Part shown: piece after piece, positions 26,648-35,023 of the stretch
How positions within the stretch are numbered: position 1 is the first letter of the stretch
Layout: every line of letters begins with the position of its first letter
Source: Sphingomonas faeni
GTDB taxonomy: Bacteria; Pseudomonadota; Alphaproteobacteria; Sphingomonadales; Sphingomonadaceae
Assembly: GCF_030817315.1 (NCBI RefSeq)
Contig: NZ_JAUSZF010000004.1
Coordinates: 248,001 to 312,000, forward strand
Length of the DNA: 64,000 nt
Direction: 5' to 3'
Notes under the pieces: model-generated
Databases searched by the model: none
Seen by the model: only the letters and a program-made list of their open reading frames with translations
Told to the model about the DNA's origin: nothing
Program-made: the position numbers and the translations under genes

Positions 26648-27546
26648 AAGCGCTGCATCGTGGCCACCCTGGTATAGCCCGCTGGCCGATTATAGATCGA
26701 TAAAGGCAAGCCTGCTGGCGACGTCAACCGCGACCAGTTCGCGATGATGTTTGAGACGTAAGCCTGTGTTTCGGTGATGCGCGGAACCATGCCGCCGCGC
26801 ACGCTACCTGGACCTGCGTTATAGGCGGCCAGCGCCAAGTGAACTCGCCCAAAACGATCAAGCTGCTGGCGGAGATAACGGGCACCACCACGCATGTTTT
26901 GCAGCGGATCATATCGATCGACGCCGAGGCCAACCGCCGTCCCCGGCATTAGCTGCGCGAGGCCGTAGGCGTTCGCCGTCGACGTCGCGATCGGGTTGTA
27001 ATTGCTCTCGCGGATAATCATCGCATCGAACAAACCAGTCGGGATACCCTGCTCGCAGGCAACCGCGCTCATCATCCCATAGTAGGCGGCACGACGCATC
27101 TCCGCAGTCCGGGCGAGGAACCCTGACGGACGATAGGACAGCGGCACGCAACCGGGTTTGAAAGACACGGGCTGAACGGAGATCCCACCGCGTAGCCAGC
27201 CCGGAACCTGGATCGAGGAAAGTGCGGCGACACCAGCGGGTTCGCCGCCCATAATAGGAGCACCCACCGTGGCAACAGCCGCTGCAGCAATCTCCTGCTG
27301 CATGCGGAACTGGACGTAACGGCGACTAAGATCATGGACCTGAAAGGCGTCAGGAAGCGGCGACGGCTCGACCATTGGCGCTGATGTCGGAATCTCGGGC
27401 AAAGACGTCGTGGCCTCGATTGGCAGGCTCCCCGTCATCGAGATCAGCTGAACCTTCCGGAATGCTGACCCCTTTGGCGCGGCACCGGCTTGCGAACCGA
27501 CGATAAGAGCGGCGCAAAGGCCAGCAGCAACGAGTGGATAACGCAC
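26644..27546 (-). CDS. Lytic transglycosylase (VirB1-like, SLT domain)
   Basis: This is a protein of about 300 residues. I place the start at the GTG at 27546 behind GGGGG; a TTG at 27558 is the alternative. A signal peptide (LVAAGLCAALIVGSQAGAAP) is followed by a 130-residue spacer and the SLT catalytic domain. The catalytic Glu lies in IIRESNYNPIATSTANAYG, then LAQLMPGTAVGLGV and ALAAYNAGPGSVR. It opens peptidoglycan for secretion systems; its place beside the conjugation and replication block suggests it serves the transfer apparatus. Confidence 0.9.
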   Translation of the reverse strand: MRYPLVAAGLCAALIVGSQAGAAPKGSAFRKVQLISMTGSLPIEATTSLPEIPTSAPMVEPSPLPDAFQVHDLSRRYVQFRMQQEIAAAAVATVGAPIMGGEPAGVAALSSIQVPGWLRGGISVQPVSFKPGCVPLSYRPSGFLARTAEMRRAAYYGMMSAVACEQGIPTGLFDAMIIRESNYNPIATSTANAYGLAQLMPGTAVGLGVDRYDPLQNMRGGARYLRQQLDRFGRVHLALAAYNAGPGSVRGGMVPRITETQAYVSNIIANWSRLTSPAGLPLSIYNRPAGYTRVATMQRF

Positions 27547-27659
27547 GGAAACCCCCAATGGCCTTGATATTCAAGAGTTGAGATCAAGCGGTTTGGGCTT
27601 GTCAAGACCGCCAGACCTGCCGAAACTGGTCCAAATCAGCGCCTGAAGGTCACTCGAAC

Positions 27660-28952
27660 ATGTGGTTGATCCACCGCGATACCGACGGAAACAGCCGGGA
27701 TCGGATCCCGCTGCCGGCACCCCTGCACGAAGCGCTGGTGCGCTGGTATGTCGGCGAAGGCTCGTTCCACGACGAACAGGCTGGCGTTACGCTCGTCCAG
27801 AATGCCCGGATAGGTCATCGCTGGATCGCCTGCGGATGTCTGGGGCCAGGCAAGGCTCCGCCGATCCTCACGCCGGCTTATCTCTCCGAGGCCGAAACCT
27901 ACTATTTACGCCGGCTGACAAGCACTAAGCGTCCGGAACATCGCGCCGATTGCCCGTTCTTTCGCGACCAGGCCACCAATCGCATCACGGAAGTCAGGTC
28001 GCACAACACGCCAACCGATCCTCCGTCAGGCTTTTTCGAGGTCTTGCGACCGGCGCCGGAGAAGCTCGCACAGCGTCCCGAAGACGGCAGCCTCGACGAC
28101 CGGACCCGCAACGCCTCGACCCCGCGGCTCGCTCGCCTCCTATGGCGCCTGCTCGACAGCGCCGGCTGCAATTTGATCGCGCCGTTGGGTATGGGCTACG
28201 AATGGTCGATCAGGGAGGAGTTCGCAGCGCTCGGCCGCGCGGCCGGCAAGATCGAGATCGCGCCGGGTGTCGAGCTGGCGCGGGCCTTTTGGACGCACGC
28301 GCGTCCACTCGAGACGAAGACAGTCTATGGCACGCTACGCGCAATGGCGCCGAAATGGCCAAAGACGCACGCACCTCAAGGCTTCGTGGCGCTTTATGCC
28401 AAGGCGATCAAAGGCAACGAGATCCATGTACCTGACGGCGAACCCGTCACCATCGCGACGCGCGTCCAGTCGCCTTCGATCCGGGGTAACCACATCAGTG
28501 GACCGTACATCGTCCTTGTCGTCGCAGGCGAATATCCCGAGGCGCGCGGCTATGCGCCACTGCGCGCCTACGCACAGCCGATCTTTAACGGACGTATGTT
28601 CGTGCCCGTGGAATCTGACTTCGAGCGCAAGGCGCTACGCGCGATCCTAGATACCCAGCGCGTCTTGCATGCCCAGGGTGTCGATATGGCAATCAGCAAG
28701 CCGCTCTTTGATTCAATGACCCCAAACGGTCCCTGCCGGCCCGACTTCATCCTGGAGGCGAGGTCGCGCATGACGGGGGAATTGCGGACGGTGGTAGTGG
28801 AGGCGATGGGATTTGACAGCGAAGAGTACGAAGCTGCCAAGGCAGTGACGCACCCTCGCATGGCGGTCCTGGGTGATCTCGTGACGCTCGATAGATTCGA
28901 AATCGATCAGGATTTCGCGTCGACCAAACTGCTTCGGATTCTTGATATTTGA
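27660..28952 (+). CDS. DUF1173 family protein
   Basis: This is a 430-residue protein that I assign to DUF1173, a family common on alphaproteobacterial plasmids and without known function. Two cysteine/histidine sets are visible near the N-terminus (WIACGCLGPGKAPP at about residue 58 and HRADCPFFRDQ at about 100), like a metal-binding module. The C-terminal third (CRPDFILEARSRMTGELRTV, VVEAMGF) resembles a nuclease-like D-ExK arrangement (PDF...E.R...VVVEAMG). I flag this as an observation, not proof. It is transcribed alone. Confidence 0.7.
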   Translation: MWLIHRDTDGNSRDRIPLPAPLHEALVRWYVGEGSFHDEQAGVTLVQNARIGHRWIACGCLGPGKAPPILTPAYLSEAETYYLRRLTSTKRPEHRADCPFFRDQATNRITEVRSHNTPTDPPSGFFEVLRPAPEKLAQRPEDGSLDDRTRNASTPRLARLLWRLLDSAGCNLIAPLGMGYEWSIREEFAALGRAAGKIEIAPGVELARAFWTHARPLETKTVYGTLRAMAPKWPKTHAPQGFVALYAKAIKGNEIHVPDGEPVTIATRVQSPSIRGNHISGPYIVLVVAGEYPEARGYAPLRAYAQPIFNGRMFVPVESDFERKALRAILDTQRVLHAQGVDMAISKPLFDSMTPNGPCRPDFILEARSRMTGELRTVVVEAMGFDSEEYEAAKAVTHPRMAVLGDLVTLDRFEIDQDFASTKLLRILDI

Positions 28953-28956
28953 GAGA

Positions 28957-29220
28957 TCAGCTCCAAGTCATCGTCGCAGCGAAATAACTTACCATTCCCA
29001 GCGTTACCGGGGTCGACAATAGATACAGCTTTTGCCAGCGCCACCATGCTTTTGGCAGGAAAAGCACGGCGCCACGAACACTTCGAACATCTTCCCAGGC
29101 CTTGTCCCGATAAAAACCGTGGACCGTCACGGACACCGACATGGCCATTGCGCAGCACATAGCTGCTGCCAGATAAATGGCGATCCAGTTGGCAATCTCG
29201 ACTTGCGAAAACTGGTTCAT
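28957..29220 (-). CDS. Small membrane protein, unknown
   Basis: This 87-residue protein starts at the ATG at 29220, with CGAGG upstream. Two membrane helices are visible (NWIAIYLAAAMCCAMAMSVS and KLYLLSTPVTLGMVSYFAAT) joined by a cytoplasmic-looking loop rich in Trp, Arg and Lys. It ends 5 bp from the convergent DUF1173 gene. No family is recognised. Confidence 0.6.
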   Translation of the reverse strand: MNQFSQVEIANWIAIYLAAAMCCAMAMSVSVTVHGFYRDKAWEDVRSVRGAVLFLPKAWWRWQKLYLLSTPVTLGMVSYFAATMTWS

Positions 29221-29379
29221 CGACACCTCGAATGAAAAAGGGCGCGGTCGACAAACCTGCGCAGAATGATTCTAGTTCCAAGAGCAGCTTAGCAGCGCAA
29301 TTTTAGCAGCTGGTAGGGGGCGATACATAGAATGGACCCAGATATACGCTAAGCGCTGTCAGCCCGGTTAGGGTGTCGC

Positions 29380-29432
29380 AAAACACCTGTTTGTCGTACA
29401 ATCGTGATTACGACCGGGTTTTCCACATATCG
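29380..29432 (+). repeat. 53-bp direct repeat, left copy
   Basis: This stretch matches 46359-46411 at all but about four positions and in the same orientation. It begins AAAACACCTGTTTGTCG and contains the inverted pair GTCGTA-N10-TACGAC (29393-29414). It ends exactly where a decayed MFS gene begins. It may be a recombination or transposon-end sequence; the 17 kb between the copies would then be a movable block. Confidence 0.7.
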
Positions 29433-29590
29433 TGGCTATCGTGCAGTTCGCTATCCTGGCAGGCGGCGCAGGAGGAGGTTTGATCTACGACGCGTTTGGC
29501 CCCGCAGCCGAGTTCCTAACCTGTGCTGCTGTTCTTGCCGCGGCCGCGATGCTTGCACTCCTCTGCCCCCGTGACAGGGCGATCGGATGA
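29432..29590 (+). pseudogene. C-terminal remnant of an MFS transporter
   Basis: The plus frame reads VAIVQFAILAGGAGGGLIYD, then AFGPAAEFLTCAAVLAAAAM and a short charged end before TGA. This is the last two helices and tail of a major facilitator permease (AIQLAxxxGAxxGGLLYD pattern). The rest of the gene is missing, cut exactly at the 53-bp repeat. It is non-functional. Confidence 0.6.
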
Positions 29591-29739
29591 TCACAGCGCT
29601 GTCTCGCAAGGGATCGTGACGGGAATTGCAGGCGGCCGGGATGAGGGACGCCCGCCCGTTTCAACAATCTTTGCAAACGAAGCGAAAGCCAAGAGTGGTG
29701 CGGATCAGCGACGTAGGCGCAAGCCGTGCTCGAAATGCT

Positions 29740-29949
29740 CTAGCCGACCAGCAGCATCCGCAGCATCAGCTCCAGGTCGATCAAGGGTCGCCCGCTCGCG
29801 CTATAGCTCGCCGCCAGCGCCTCGCGGACGAAGCTGAAGTCGAGCAGGCCTTCAACGCTACGTAGGAGATGGTCGGCTGGCACATGATCGTCGAGCCGGA
29901 GCCCGTAGAACCGCGCTCCCTACGCTACCTGCCGACCCATGATACTCAT
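29740..29949 (-). pseudogene. N-terminal remnant of an IS1182-type transposase
   Basis: The minus frame reads FYGLRLDDHVPADHLLRSVE, GLLDFSFVREALAASYSASG and RPLIDLELMLRMLLVG, which matches the N-terminus of IS1182-family transposases. It is broken by a TAG near the start and ends at TAG after LLVG. The following IRSERRLCEEV region of the family is absent. It marks an old insertion. The remainder of 29591-30113 shows no gene that I would support. Confidence 0.65.
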
Positions 29950-30113
29950 GCCCCCGGCCGCTCTCCCACAGTGAATCACGCCCCTATCGCTATCGCAGGC
30001 GCGCGTTTCAACAGTCTCGAGCGGGTGAGACACCAACTGCCACGGCTTGTAACGGGTCAACACGTACCGTGCGCGCCTTGACACAGGCCGGCATTTGCCT
30101 CGACCAGCGCAGG

Positions 30114-30926
30114 ATGTATCGCGTCCATTCTACGAAAATCAAAGCATCAGCTATCCGCGCCGTGTTCGGCATACTCACCGCCCTGCTGGCGACAACCTCG
30201 GCATGCTCGGTGGAAACGGCTGCACCAGCGTCCCCGACCTGTGCAAGCATCCACCCGGCCCGCACTACGCCAGCACTGCTCAACCCGAAGCTTGCCACCA
30301 GCACCCGGCCTTTCTGCTTCCACGCTTTTGCCATCCTGCACTCCAGCGTGACCCGAACCCCGCTCTACGTTGCCGAGCACCTGACCCGCGCATCGGTCGA
30401 GGCGGCGCGGGCGCTCAACACCCGTGACAACCGCTTCCATGCCGAACCTCAGCTGATTCCGGCCGAGCGTGGTGAGCTCGCCGACTATCGTGGCTCCGGC
30501 TTCGATCGCGGCCACATGGCGCCGTCAGGGGACATGGGGAACACGGCCGACGACTATGAGAGCTTCAGCCTTGCCAACATTGTGCCGCAGGACGGCCCCC
30601 TCAATCGCAATGGGTGGGCCGACCTGGAGGGCTATGTGCGCGACCTTACCGGCAAGCTTGGTGAGACGTATGTCGTAACCGGTCCCGCCTTTGCTAGCGG
30701 TAACCTCAAGCGACTGAATGGGCGGGTACTGGTACCCAGCCATGTCTGGAAAGCGATCTACGTACCCGGGCAGGGTGCCGGTGCCTGGATCGTGAGCAAC
30801 GACCGCCAGCAGCAGTGGGAGGTGGTCTCGATCGCGACGCTTGCCGCCCGCACCGGCATCGATCCGTTCCCGAGCCTGGATCGAGCAGCCAAAGCCAAGG
30901 TCCCTGCGTTTCCCACCTTCGACTGA
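30114..30926 (+). CDS. Secreted DNA/RNA non-specific endonuclease
   Basis: This protein of about 270 residues starts at the ATG at 30114 (GCGCAGG upstream). The N-terminus has a signal or lipoprotein-like segment (FGILTALLATTSACSVET, with a possible lipobox SAC). The nuclease core has the DRGH active-site motif in GSGFDRGHMAPSGDMGN, the metal-binding Asn in NIVPQDGPLNRNGWADLE, and YVVTGPAFASG. These define the His-Me finger NUC family. It probably degrades nucleic acid outside the cytoplasm; 15 bp further on a small gene follows in the same direction. Confidence 0.92.
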   Translation: MYRVHSTKIKASAIRAVFGILTALLATTSACSVETAAPASPTCASIHPARTTPALLNPKLATSTRPFCFHAFAILHSSVTRTPLYVAEHLTRASVEAARALNTRDNRFHAEPQLIPAERGELADYRGSGFDRGHMAPSGDMGNTADDYESFSLANIVPQDGPLNRNGWADLEGYVRDLTGKLGETYVVTGPAFASGNLKRLNGRVLVPSHVWKAIYVPGQGAGAWIVSNDRQQQWEVVSIATLAARTGIDPFPSLDRAAKAKVPAFPTFD

Positions 30927-30941
30927 CCAAGGAGCCGACCA

Positions 30942-31193
30942 ATGATCAAGCCGTTCGCCGATGATGACGCCGCTGCCTCGATTGGGGATCTCACGATCGA
31001 GAACGGCACGGCCAGGGTCACCGTTTCAGGCTCGGTCGAGTTCACCCGAGACCAGACAGGGCTCGAGCGAGCGCGGGCGCTCAAGCAACTGGCCGATGAC
31101 CTCATCACGGAACTGGAAAACGGTAGCGCACCACAGTCGCTGACGGGTACGCAGACGGCCGCAGTCGATCAGGTCGCCAACCCATTCGCCTGA
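30942..31193 (+). CDS. Small unknown protein downstream of the nuclease
   Basis: This is an 83-residue acidic protein with a strong ribosome-binding site (AAGGAG). It contains IGDLTIENGTARVTVSGSVE, a beta-rich stretch, then a helix LERARALKQLADDLITELEN. It has no signal peptide. The position 15 bp after a secreted nuclease might suggest an immunity role, but nothing in the sequence proves this. Confidence 0.6.
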   Translation: MIKPFADDDAAASIGDLTIENGTARVTVSGSVEFTRDQTGLERARALKQLADDLITELENGSAPQSLTGTQTAAVDQVANPFA

Positions 31194-31242
31194 CCGATAG
31201 CAACCCGACCTAAGCCAGTTGGTCGACGCCGGCAGCCGGGAA

Positions 31243-31527
31243 TTACTCGCAACCGACACCGTCATTATCGCGGTCGAGTTTGCGACTATAGCCCGGCTGG
31301 CCGCGCATCACCGGTGCTGCTCCCGCAGCCCGAGCGGCAGTGCAATTGGCATAATAGGTGCTGCCGCCAGCCCGCGGCGCAGAGCCACCAGTGGTGCGCT
31401 TCGCAGCTGTCGAGCGACGCGTCGTGCGCGTGGGCTTAGCGGTCTGTGTGAAGGGGTTGTCGCTGACCTGAATAGTCGGCGCTAGCACCGGTGCGGCAAG
31501 CATCAGCATCGACAAAAACAGCATCAC
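31243..31527 (-). CDS. Excalibur calcium-binding domain protein
   Basis: This 94-residue secreted protein has a signal peptide (MMLFLSMLMLAAPVLAPTIQ) and a Thr/Arg/Lys-rich linker. The C-terminal Excalibur domain has YYANCTAARAAGAAPVMRGQ and ends DRDNDGVGCE, the Ca-binding DxDxDGxxCE signature. Such domains are found in extracellular proteins, often beside nucleases. Confidence 0.9.
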   Translation of the reverse strand: MMLFLSMLMLAAPVLAPTIQVSDNPFTQTAKPTRTTRRSTAAKRTTGGSAPRAGGSTYYANCTAARAAGAAPVMRGQPGYSRKLDRDNDGVGCE

Positions 31528-31548
31528 AAATCCCCCGTCATGTTCGGT

Positions 31549-31704
31549 TCAATCTGACCTGCCTGACTGCAACCGTCCAGCCCCCGTCGCATCAGCGGAG
31601 TCGGCGCAGGACCCCAGCCAGCGATCTTGCAGTATCATCAGGAAGAATAGCGTCAGCGGCATGAGCAACACGGTGAGCGCGATGGGGATGACCCCCCGCG
31701 TCAA
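31549..31704 (-). CDS. Small membrane ORF, 51 residues
   Basis: This minus ORF has a TTG start at 31704 preceded by GGAGGGGG. It begins MTRGVIPIALTVLLMPLTLF, a single membrane helix continuing FLMILQ, then a Ser/Ala/Gly-rich tail. It lies 22 bp before the excalibur gene on the same strand, so the two may be co-transcribed. It is tentative because of its small size and TTG start. Confidence 0.4.
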   Translation of the reverse strand: MTRGVIPIALTVLLMPLTLFFLMILQDRWLGSCADSADATGAGRLQSGRSD

Positions 31705-31779
31705 ACCCCCTCCGGTTTTGACACCAGCCTTTTCTCAAAAGATCGATTGCGGCACGCAGCCTACCGCAAGCGTATGCAC

Positions 31780-32547
31780 CTACGGGAACTCGACCCCTGT
31801 CAGATCAGCTAATTTCCTCAGCATTACGTCCTGAAAGTCTGCCTGCTTGACCTCTCCGAGCGGCATAGTCTGCTGCCGGTGGTACCAGTATTTTCCGCTC
31901 GTCCTGGCAGCGTGCTCCGAACTGACGGCAAGCCACGTCTGGGTCAGATGCCCCATCTCAAGGTCGTCGGTTGCGTTGCTACCGCCCATTCTGGTCGGCA
32001 CCCAGCCTGGATCGACGGCACTGCTCACGACTTCTGGCCACAGGCGAGCGACTGCTGCGGCAAGCGTGGCGACATGTAGCTTGCTCTCGGCGTAGGCTTG
32101 GCCAGCATCCCAACGCCGATTGACCCAGTCGATGTCATGGAGCGAAGTGTCTGCGCTCCTGTGAAGACCGCTGCTTAGATAAACTAGGCGATCCGGCCGC
32201 TGAACCAGTACGGTAAGCATATAGGGAGCCAAAGTGTTGACGGCGATCGTTCTCGCGTGTCCCTCGGGCGTCGCTCCGCGACCACGCTCAAGGTAGACGC
32301 CGGCATTGTGGATTACAGCATCCATACGTCCGATCTCGTTCACCTGGTCGGCGACCGAGCGCGTTTCATCCGCGCTGTTCAAATCACCCGTAACGACGCC
32401 AAGACTTGATGGTGCAAGGGACCCGAGAGCCGCTGTGCGCTCCGGGGATCGCGCATGTAGCACTACCTCATGACCCTCGGCCATCAGAGTGCGTGCCGCA
32501 GCAAGCCCCAGACCGTCGGTTGAGCCAGTTATGAAAATTCGGCTCAT
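31780..32547 (-). CDS. Short-chain dehydrogenase/reductase (SDR)
   Basis: This protein of about 255 residues starts at MSRIFITGST (ATG at 32547). The NAD(P)-binding motif is TGSTDGLG, NAG occurs in VIHNAGVYL, and the active site is YAESK. The Ser of the triad lies in LVYLSSGLH. The HxxDxxW region after it resembles the retinol-dehydrogenase/WWOX-like SDRs rather than FabG types. Substrate unknown. It is divergent from the SDR at 32816. Confidence 0.88.
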   Translation of the reverse strand: MSRIFITGSTDGLGLAAARTLMAEGHEVVLHARSPERTAALGSLAPSSLGVVTGDLNSADETRSVADQVNEIGRMDAVIHNAGVYLERGRGATPEGHARTIAVNTLAPYMLTVLVQRPDRLVYLSSGLHRSADTSLHDIDWVNRRWDAGQAYAESKLHVATLAAAVARLWPEVVSSAVDPGWVPTRMGGSNATDDLEMGHLTQTWLAVSSEHAARTSGKYWYHRQQTMPLGEVKQADFQDVMLRKLADLTGVEFP

Positions 32548-32815
32548 GAGCGGCTTCCCCTGGGAACGAACGTAAACGACATGGCCCCTCCCCATCGTAC
32601 GTTCAAACGAGGTACAAGCGCGTCTGCCGCTAACCTGCCCAACGAGTCCAAAGTTCCGCGCTACTCATACGCCGCTTCTATAGGTCTTATCACACGCACG
32701 CCGGTAATGATCCCAAGCCGCCCCACCATCTTGGGGCAGGCGCCGCTACGGTGGGTGCGTGCGCCCCTGTCTGCCAGTGGCAGCGAGGCCATGCACTTAC
32801 CAAAGAAGGGCAATC

Positions 32816-33583
32816 ATGAAGCAACTCCTCACTGGCAAGACCGCAATCATCACTGGCGCAAGCCAAGGGATCGGCCGCGCCACCGCTGACTTGTTTGCGG
32901 CGGAAGGTGCCAATGTCGTCCTGACCGCTACGCATCAGGACGGAATTGACGAAGCGGTGCAGGCGATCACGGCAGCTGGCGGCTCTGCGATTGGGATGGT
33001 TGCCGATTCCGCCGACCCCGCCTCGCCTGGGATTGTCTTCGCTAAAGCGATCGCGCGGTTTGGGCAGGTTAATATCATGATCAACAACGCCGGTATTGGC
33101 GACATGACCGCGATTGAAGACACGACCGACGAGCACATGGAGAAGATCGTCCAGATCAATTATCTAGGCGTATTCCGCTACTGCCGTGAGGCCGCCCGTC
33201 ATTTTATGACGCGAAACGAAGGTGTCATCGTCAACGTGTCGTCGGTGAACGGCGACCTGCCTCTATGCGGCGTCGCCTACACGTCGACCAAGGGCGCGGT
33301 GAACACGCTGACCAAGAACATCGCCATTCGCTTTGCGGGCACCGGCATCCGCTGCAACGCGGTCGCGCCAGGTGAGACGGACACGCCGATGAACGCCGCG
33401 CGCAAAACAGGTGGCCTACCGGGCGGCGGGACCATGCAGCGTCTGCTGGAACTTTACACCAACCCTGAACCGAACGCGACGCAGCCGATCGATCAGGCCA
33501 ACGCCATTCTATATCTCGCCAGCGATATGGGCCGCGCCGTCACTGGGCGAGTGCTGACCGTCGACAACGGCGCGTGGATGTAG
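32816..33583 (+). CDS. FabG-like SDR oxidoreductase
   Basis: This is a classical SDR of 255 residues with AAGAAGGG ahead of the ATG at 32816. It has TGASQGIG, NNAGIGD, the active site YTSTKGA, and the C-terminal YLASDMGRAVTGRVLTVDNG with the usual G-x-DGG-like end. It is followed 66 bp later by a PanE-like gene in the same direction. Substrate unknown. Confidence 0.9.
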   Translation: MKQLLTGKTAIITGASQGIGRATADLFAAEGANVVLTATHQDGIDEAVQAITAAGGSAIGMVADSADPASPGIVFAKAIARFGQVNIMINNAGIGDMTAIEDTTDEHMEKIVQINYLGVFRYCREAARHFMTRNEGVIVNVSSVNGDLPLCGVAYTSTKGAVNTLTKNIAIRFAGTGIRCNAVAPGETDTPMNAARKTGGLPGGGTMQRLLELYTNPEPNATQPIDQANAILYLASDMGRAVTGRVLTVDNGAWM

Positions 33584-33649
33584 GCCATCCCGGGGCGGTG
33601 CCGCTCCAATGACCTCCATTGCGATGCCTGCGAGCAAGGAACAACTACC

Positions 33650-34699
33650 ATGACCGCTGATCGGAAGCCCCGCGTCCTGATCGTCGGCGCGGGATCAATG
33701 GGCCTGATGACAGGCTATCATCTCAGTCTGGCAAACGCCGAGATTTCCTTTCTCATACGCCCGCATCGCCGTGCGGAGCTGGATCGCGAACAGATCCTCT
33801 ATTCCTACGCGGACGGCGCGCTCAAGCGCTTTGGAGGGTACAGCCTCCTGACCGATCCTGCAGAGATGGCCGATCGGGAGTACGACTTCATCGTCGTCAC
33901 GCTCGACGGCACTGCGTTGCGGAGCGAGGTCGGTACGCGTCTGGTCGAAACGCTGGGCGAAGCCGCGCGCCATACGGCAGCGGGGATCGTCCTTGGATCG
34001 GTCGGGCTCGGCCTTCGTCCCTGGTTCCTCCGGGTTTCCGGATTGCCCGAGGACAGGGTCGCGAACGGCGTTCTTGGCACGCTCAGCTATTCGACCAAGG
34101 CGGTGCAACTGCCGCTGCACGCCCCGACGGACGCGAACCTGCTTTCGAAGGCCGATATGGGCTACGCTCAGCGCGACGAATATGGCTTTACCGTCGACGA
34201 CAGCGCACCTGAGGTCGCGACCGGCTTCGCGAGGCTCCACGATGCGTCCGGCGTATCGGCCTGCGCCATCAAGCCTGCGGCGAAGTTTAGTGCAGAGATC
34301 GCGCCGGTATTCGCCTTCTTCGCTGGCTTCGAGCTGATGGGGTGGCCAGCGGCAGCGCGGGTCCGTGACTATCCGGAACTGTGGGCACTGACCGTAAGAG
34401 CGGTGAAGGAGATTCAGGGACTTGGCATCCACGGCGAGGCCGGACGACAGGCACAGGCCGCTACAACTGAGGACGGGCTGGCGGACGCGCTGGCAGTGTG
34501 GGAGCAGGACATGCTGCCGCTTGATTTCCAAGGCTTCAACCGCTTCCATCACGGCGGCAAGGTCAGCCTGCAGGACCGACAAATCCTACGCGACTGTATC
34601 GTGGCCGGTGAGGCTGAGGGCAAAGCAATGGATGCCGTTCGGAAGATTGTTCATCGGCTCGAACAGGCACCCGCTGAGGCAGATGCGAGCCGTCGCTGA
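33650..34699 (+). CDS. Ketopantoate reductase (PanE/ApbA)-like NAD(P) enzyme
   Basis: This is a 349-residue protein starting RKPRVLIVGAGSMGLMTGYH with the GxGxxG Rossmann motif. The spacing and the FIVVTLDGTAL segment fit the ApbA/PanE N-terminal domain; the C-terminal domain (about residues 200-330) is all-helical but diverges from true PanE. It may act on another 2-keto or amide substrate. It forms a likely pair with the SDR upstream. The 3' end runs into the region of a truncated paoC copy on the other strand. Confidence 0.75.
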   Translation: MTADRKPRVLIVGAGSMGLMTGYHLSLANAEISFLIRPHRRAELDREQILYSYADGALKRFGGYSLLTDPAEMADREYDFIVVTLDGTALRSEVGTRLVETLGEAARHTAAGIVLGSVGLGLRPWFLRVSGLPEDRVANGVLGTLSYSTKAVQLPLHAPTDANLLSKADMGYAQRDEYGFTVDDSAPEVATGFARLHDASGVSACAIKPAAKFSAEIAPVFAFFAGFELMGWPAAARVRDYPELWALTVRAVKEIQGLGIHGEAGRQAQAATTEDGLADALAVWEQDMLPLDFQGFNRFHHGGKVSLQDRQILRDCIVAGEAEGKAMDAVRKIVHRLEQAPAEADASRR

Positions 34700-34729
34700 T
34701 AGGCGCTTTCCGATGCAGCGACCGGATTG

Positions 34730-34913
34730 TGCCCTTGGCGATGCTGGCTCCGACGACATAGCCGTAGGCCTGGTCCGGCGCGACATCGTGCCGTTCGTAA
34801 GCGTACGCCGCGGTCCCGGCCACCTTCAGCGCGCCGTCGATCCGGTCGGTGGCCCGCCCGACGACCCGCAGGCGATCGATCGGGTTGGAACCCGCAGGGG
34901 TGTCGAACTTCAT
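34730..34913 (-). pseudogene. Truncated second copy of paoC (N-terminus only)
   Basis: Starting at the ATG at 34913 the frame reads [20 protein letters not shown] and continues with TDRIDGALKVAGTAAYAYE, parallel to the start of the intact paoC-like gene at 37249 ([20 protein letters not shown]). Similarity lasts about 61 residues, to ASIAKGTI, and then stops. The ORF goes on in unrelated sequence antisense to the PanE-like gene. It is a decayed duplicate in the same orientation, directly downstream of the intact gene. Together with its leader it fills the 34700-35023 gap. Confidence 0.75.
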
Positions 34914-35023
34914 GGTCGTCGGTCCTTTTCGAACTCGACGCCCCTACGCCTGACCAGAGAGTCAGACCGGGTAACCGCCAAATCGATCGTCTGGGGGCGT
35001 CAGTATCGCTCTGGCATTCCGCC

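Noticed and set aside
29380..29432. Reading the 53-bp repeat as a tRNA attachment site or CRISPR repeat
   Set aside because: No tRNA gene or integrase is next to either copy, and there are only two copies 17 kb apart.
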